A DNA stretch of 7,723 nt. It comes from Lactobacillaceae bacterium UBA5807. GTDB taxonomy: Bacteria > Bacillota > Bacilli > Lactobacillales > Lactobacillaceae. The DNA lies in assembly GCA_002418005.1 (NCBI GenBank), contig DIDF01000040.1, positions 1-7,723 of the forward strand. The letters are read 5' to 3'. Positions 6,748 through 7,723 of this stretch are shown here, one piece after another (the first letter of the stretch is position 1; each line of letters opens with the position of its first letter). The notes beneath the pieces were generated by a model. That model searched no databases. It saw nothing but the letters and a program-made list of their open reading frames with translations, and was not told where the DNA came from. A program made the translations under genes and the position numbers.

Positions 6748-7353
6748 TTATTTGTTGGGGAGGACAACATCAAAGACAAATTTTCCTTTCCCCTTGGTAT
6801 CAATTTGCGTTGCCCGATAATTAATGCCCTTATTGCCATTCATATGAGTATTATCAAGGTGAATAATTTTTTCATTTGGTAAAAGTTTAACCCACTTCGG
6901 TAATTTATAAGCTGTTTGGACATAAAGCATCACTGCTTTAATTGGCACCGGCATTAACCCAATCGAAAGATTGGTTGCTTTAAGGTCCATGTTGCCATCT
7001 GGGAGAACTTTGGGATCAAAAAACATTGAATAATCAACATTAGCCCCTAAAATTTCCATGGAACCATAAACAATTCCTTGATCTTTAACTACAAAATTAT
7101 ATCGAGGATTTGTTTGCTTTGCCTGCACCTTATTTAAATAATAATTTGAAAATGCATTAATCTGCTGCTTATCAAGGGAAACCGTTAACGATTCGGATGA
7201 ACTGGGGTTTATCCGATTAATTTCAGTTTTAGGGGAATCCAGTCTAATTGCAACAAAAATTGCTATAAAAATAATCAGTAATATTGAAATCAATCCCCAA
7301 AAAAGCTTTTTATATAAACTTGAGTTGGGTTTGTTAGCGGTGTTATTTCGCAT
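6748..7353 (-). CDS. ypmS: YpmS family protein (DUF2140), membrane anchored
   Basis: From the chosen start this is a 201-residue protein with a short basic N-terminus (MRNNTANKPN) and one hydrophobic segment at about 17-37, followed by a domain predicted to lie outside the cytoplasmic membrane. It matches the YpmS/DUF2140 family in layout (anchor, then an SLTVSLDKQQINAF region and a beta-rich C-terminus ending in FVFDVVLPNK). The family's function is unknown; its constant place beside the SGNH hydrolase YpmR suggests a joint envelope role. The frame also offers an ATG at 7357-7359 (overlapping the ypmR stop) and a TTG at 7369-7371. The ATG at 7351-7353 is preferred because AAAGGA sits about five bases before it, whereas it would touch or follow the other starts. 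Confidence 0.88.
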   Translation of the reverse strand: MRNNTANKPNSSLYKKLFWGLISILLIIFIAIFVAIRLDSPKTEINRINPSSSESLTVSLDKQQINAFSNYYLNKVQAKQTNPRYNFVVKDQGIVYGSMEILGANVDYSMFFDPKVLPDGNMDLKATNLSIGLMPVPIKAVMLYVQTAYKLPKWVKLLPNEKIIHLDNTHMNGNKGINYRATQIDTKGKGKFVFDVVLPNK

Positions 7354-7355
7354 TT

Positions 7356-7723
7356 TCATCCTTTCATCCAAGATAAATACTTTTCCATTTTGTTATATAG
7401 TTGATTAGCCATAATCGAATACCCTTTTTCATTAGGGTGGAAATGATCATCATTAGAAATATAGTTATTTGAATAATTAAAATTCCCATGTAATATCGAC
7501 TGAAGAATATTAGGGTTAATATCTTTTGAATTTAATTGATGGCTCTTTTTTAACAGACTATTTTGGGCCGCTTTGCTTTGAAACTGGCCATGAGAGAGCT
7601 GAGAATCAATCGAGACAAAATGCATTTTTGACTGACTCTCAACAATATTTTGAGTAGAAACATTTTGAGTGCTTACAGACCAACTTATAAACGAAACCTG
7701 CGGAAAATAAACATATACTGGAT
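7356..7723 (-). CDS. ypmR: SGNH/GDSL family hydrolase, C-terminal part (YpmR-like), cut by the window edge
   Basis: The reading frame is open to the right edge and gives 121 residues of the C-terminal part, starting PVYVYFPQVSF; the ATG at 7623-7625 is internal. The segment DDHFHPNEKGY holds the Asp-x-x-His pair (D92 and H95 of this fragment) of the SGNH hydrolase active site. The Ser nucleophile block and the Gly and Asn blocks must lie outside the window. Such enzymes hydrolyse esters, often acting on lipids or acylated cell-wall sugars; in this gene context they are usually secreted or membrane-linked. The TGA stop overlaps possible ypmS starts, so the two genes are cotranscribed. VSTQN occurs twice in tandem (7647-7676). 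Confidence 0.85.
   Translation of the reverse strand, partial: PVYVYFPQVSFISWSVSTQNVSTQNIVESQSKMHFVSIDSQLSHGQFQSKAAQNSLLKKSHQLNSKDINPNILQSILHGNFNYSNNYISNDDHFHPNEKGYSIMANQLYNKMEKYLSWMKG

Noticed and set aside
1..7723. Novel defence, mobile or biosynthetic system, CRISPR array, insertion sequence, tRNA or rRNA
   Set aside because: All long frames are recognised housekeeping or common families; no arrays of repeats, transposase motifs, terminal repeats or structural RNA signatures were seen.

Overview
The window looks like a piece of the core chromosome of a low-GC Firmicute, most likely a member of the Lactobacillaceae. This rests on the AT-rich sequence, the AAGGAG-type ribosome binding sites, the gene set ypmR-ypmS-yozE and rbgA-rnhB-dprA-topA, and a lactobacillus-like TopA (short basic N-terminal tail, last zinc ribbon with lost cysteines). 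I cannot name the genus from sequence alone.

Layout from right to left, the direction in which all but one gene is read: the 3' part of an SGNH/GDSL hydrolase (ypmR-like) enters at the right edge. It is followed almost without gap by the membrane-anchored YpmS-family protein and the small YozE-family protein, and the group ends at a strong bidirectional terminator near 6458-6481. On the + strand between this group and the next lies a single NhaC-family antiporter gene (5071-6372) with a clear promoter of its own. The two strands then diverge from a 281-base intergenic region. From it rbgA (ribosome-assembly GTPase), rnhB (RNase HII) and dprA (DNA-processing protein) run leftwards as a tightly packed operon. 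topA (topoisomerase I) follows with a near-consensus promoter whose -35 box shares bases with the dprA stop codon.

Functionally the left operon combines 50S ribosome maturation (RbgA) with nucleic-acid maintenance: RNase HII removes ribonucleotides and RNA-DNA hybrids, TopA relaxes the negative supercoils that favour such hybrids, and DprA handles incoming single-stranded DNA for RecA. The right group contains small, poorly understood envelope-associated or cytosolic proteins. The antiporter is a separate ion or organic-acid transport unit placed between the two groups.

I found no novel multi-gene system, insertion sequence, CRISPR array, tRNA or rRNA. The most interesting non-coding signal is a 30-base, nearly perfect hairpin followed by a U-rich run at the rnhB/dprA junction. 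It looks like an attenuator or translation-control element for dprA.
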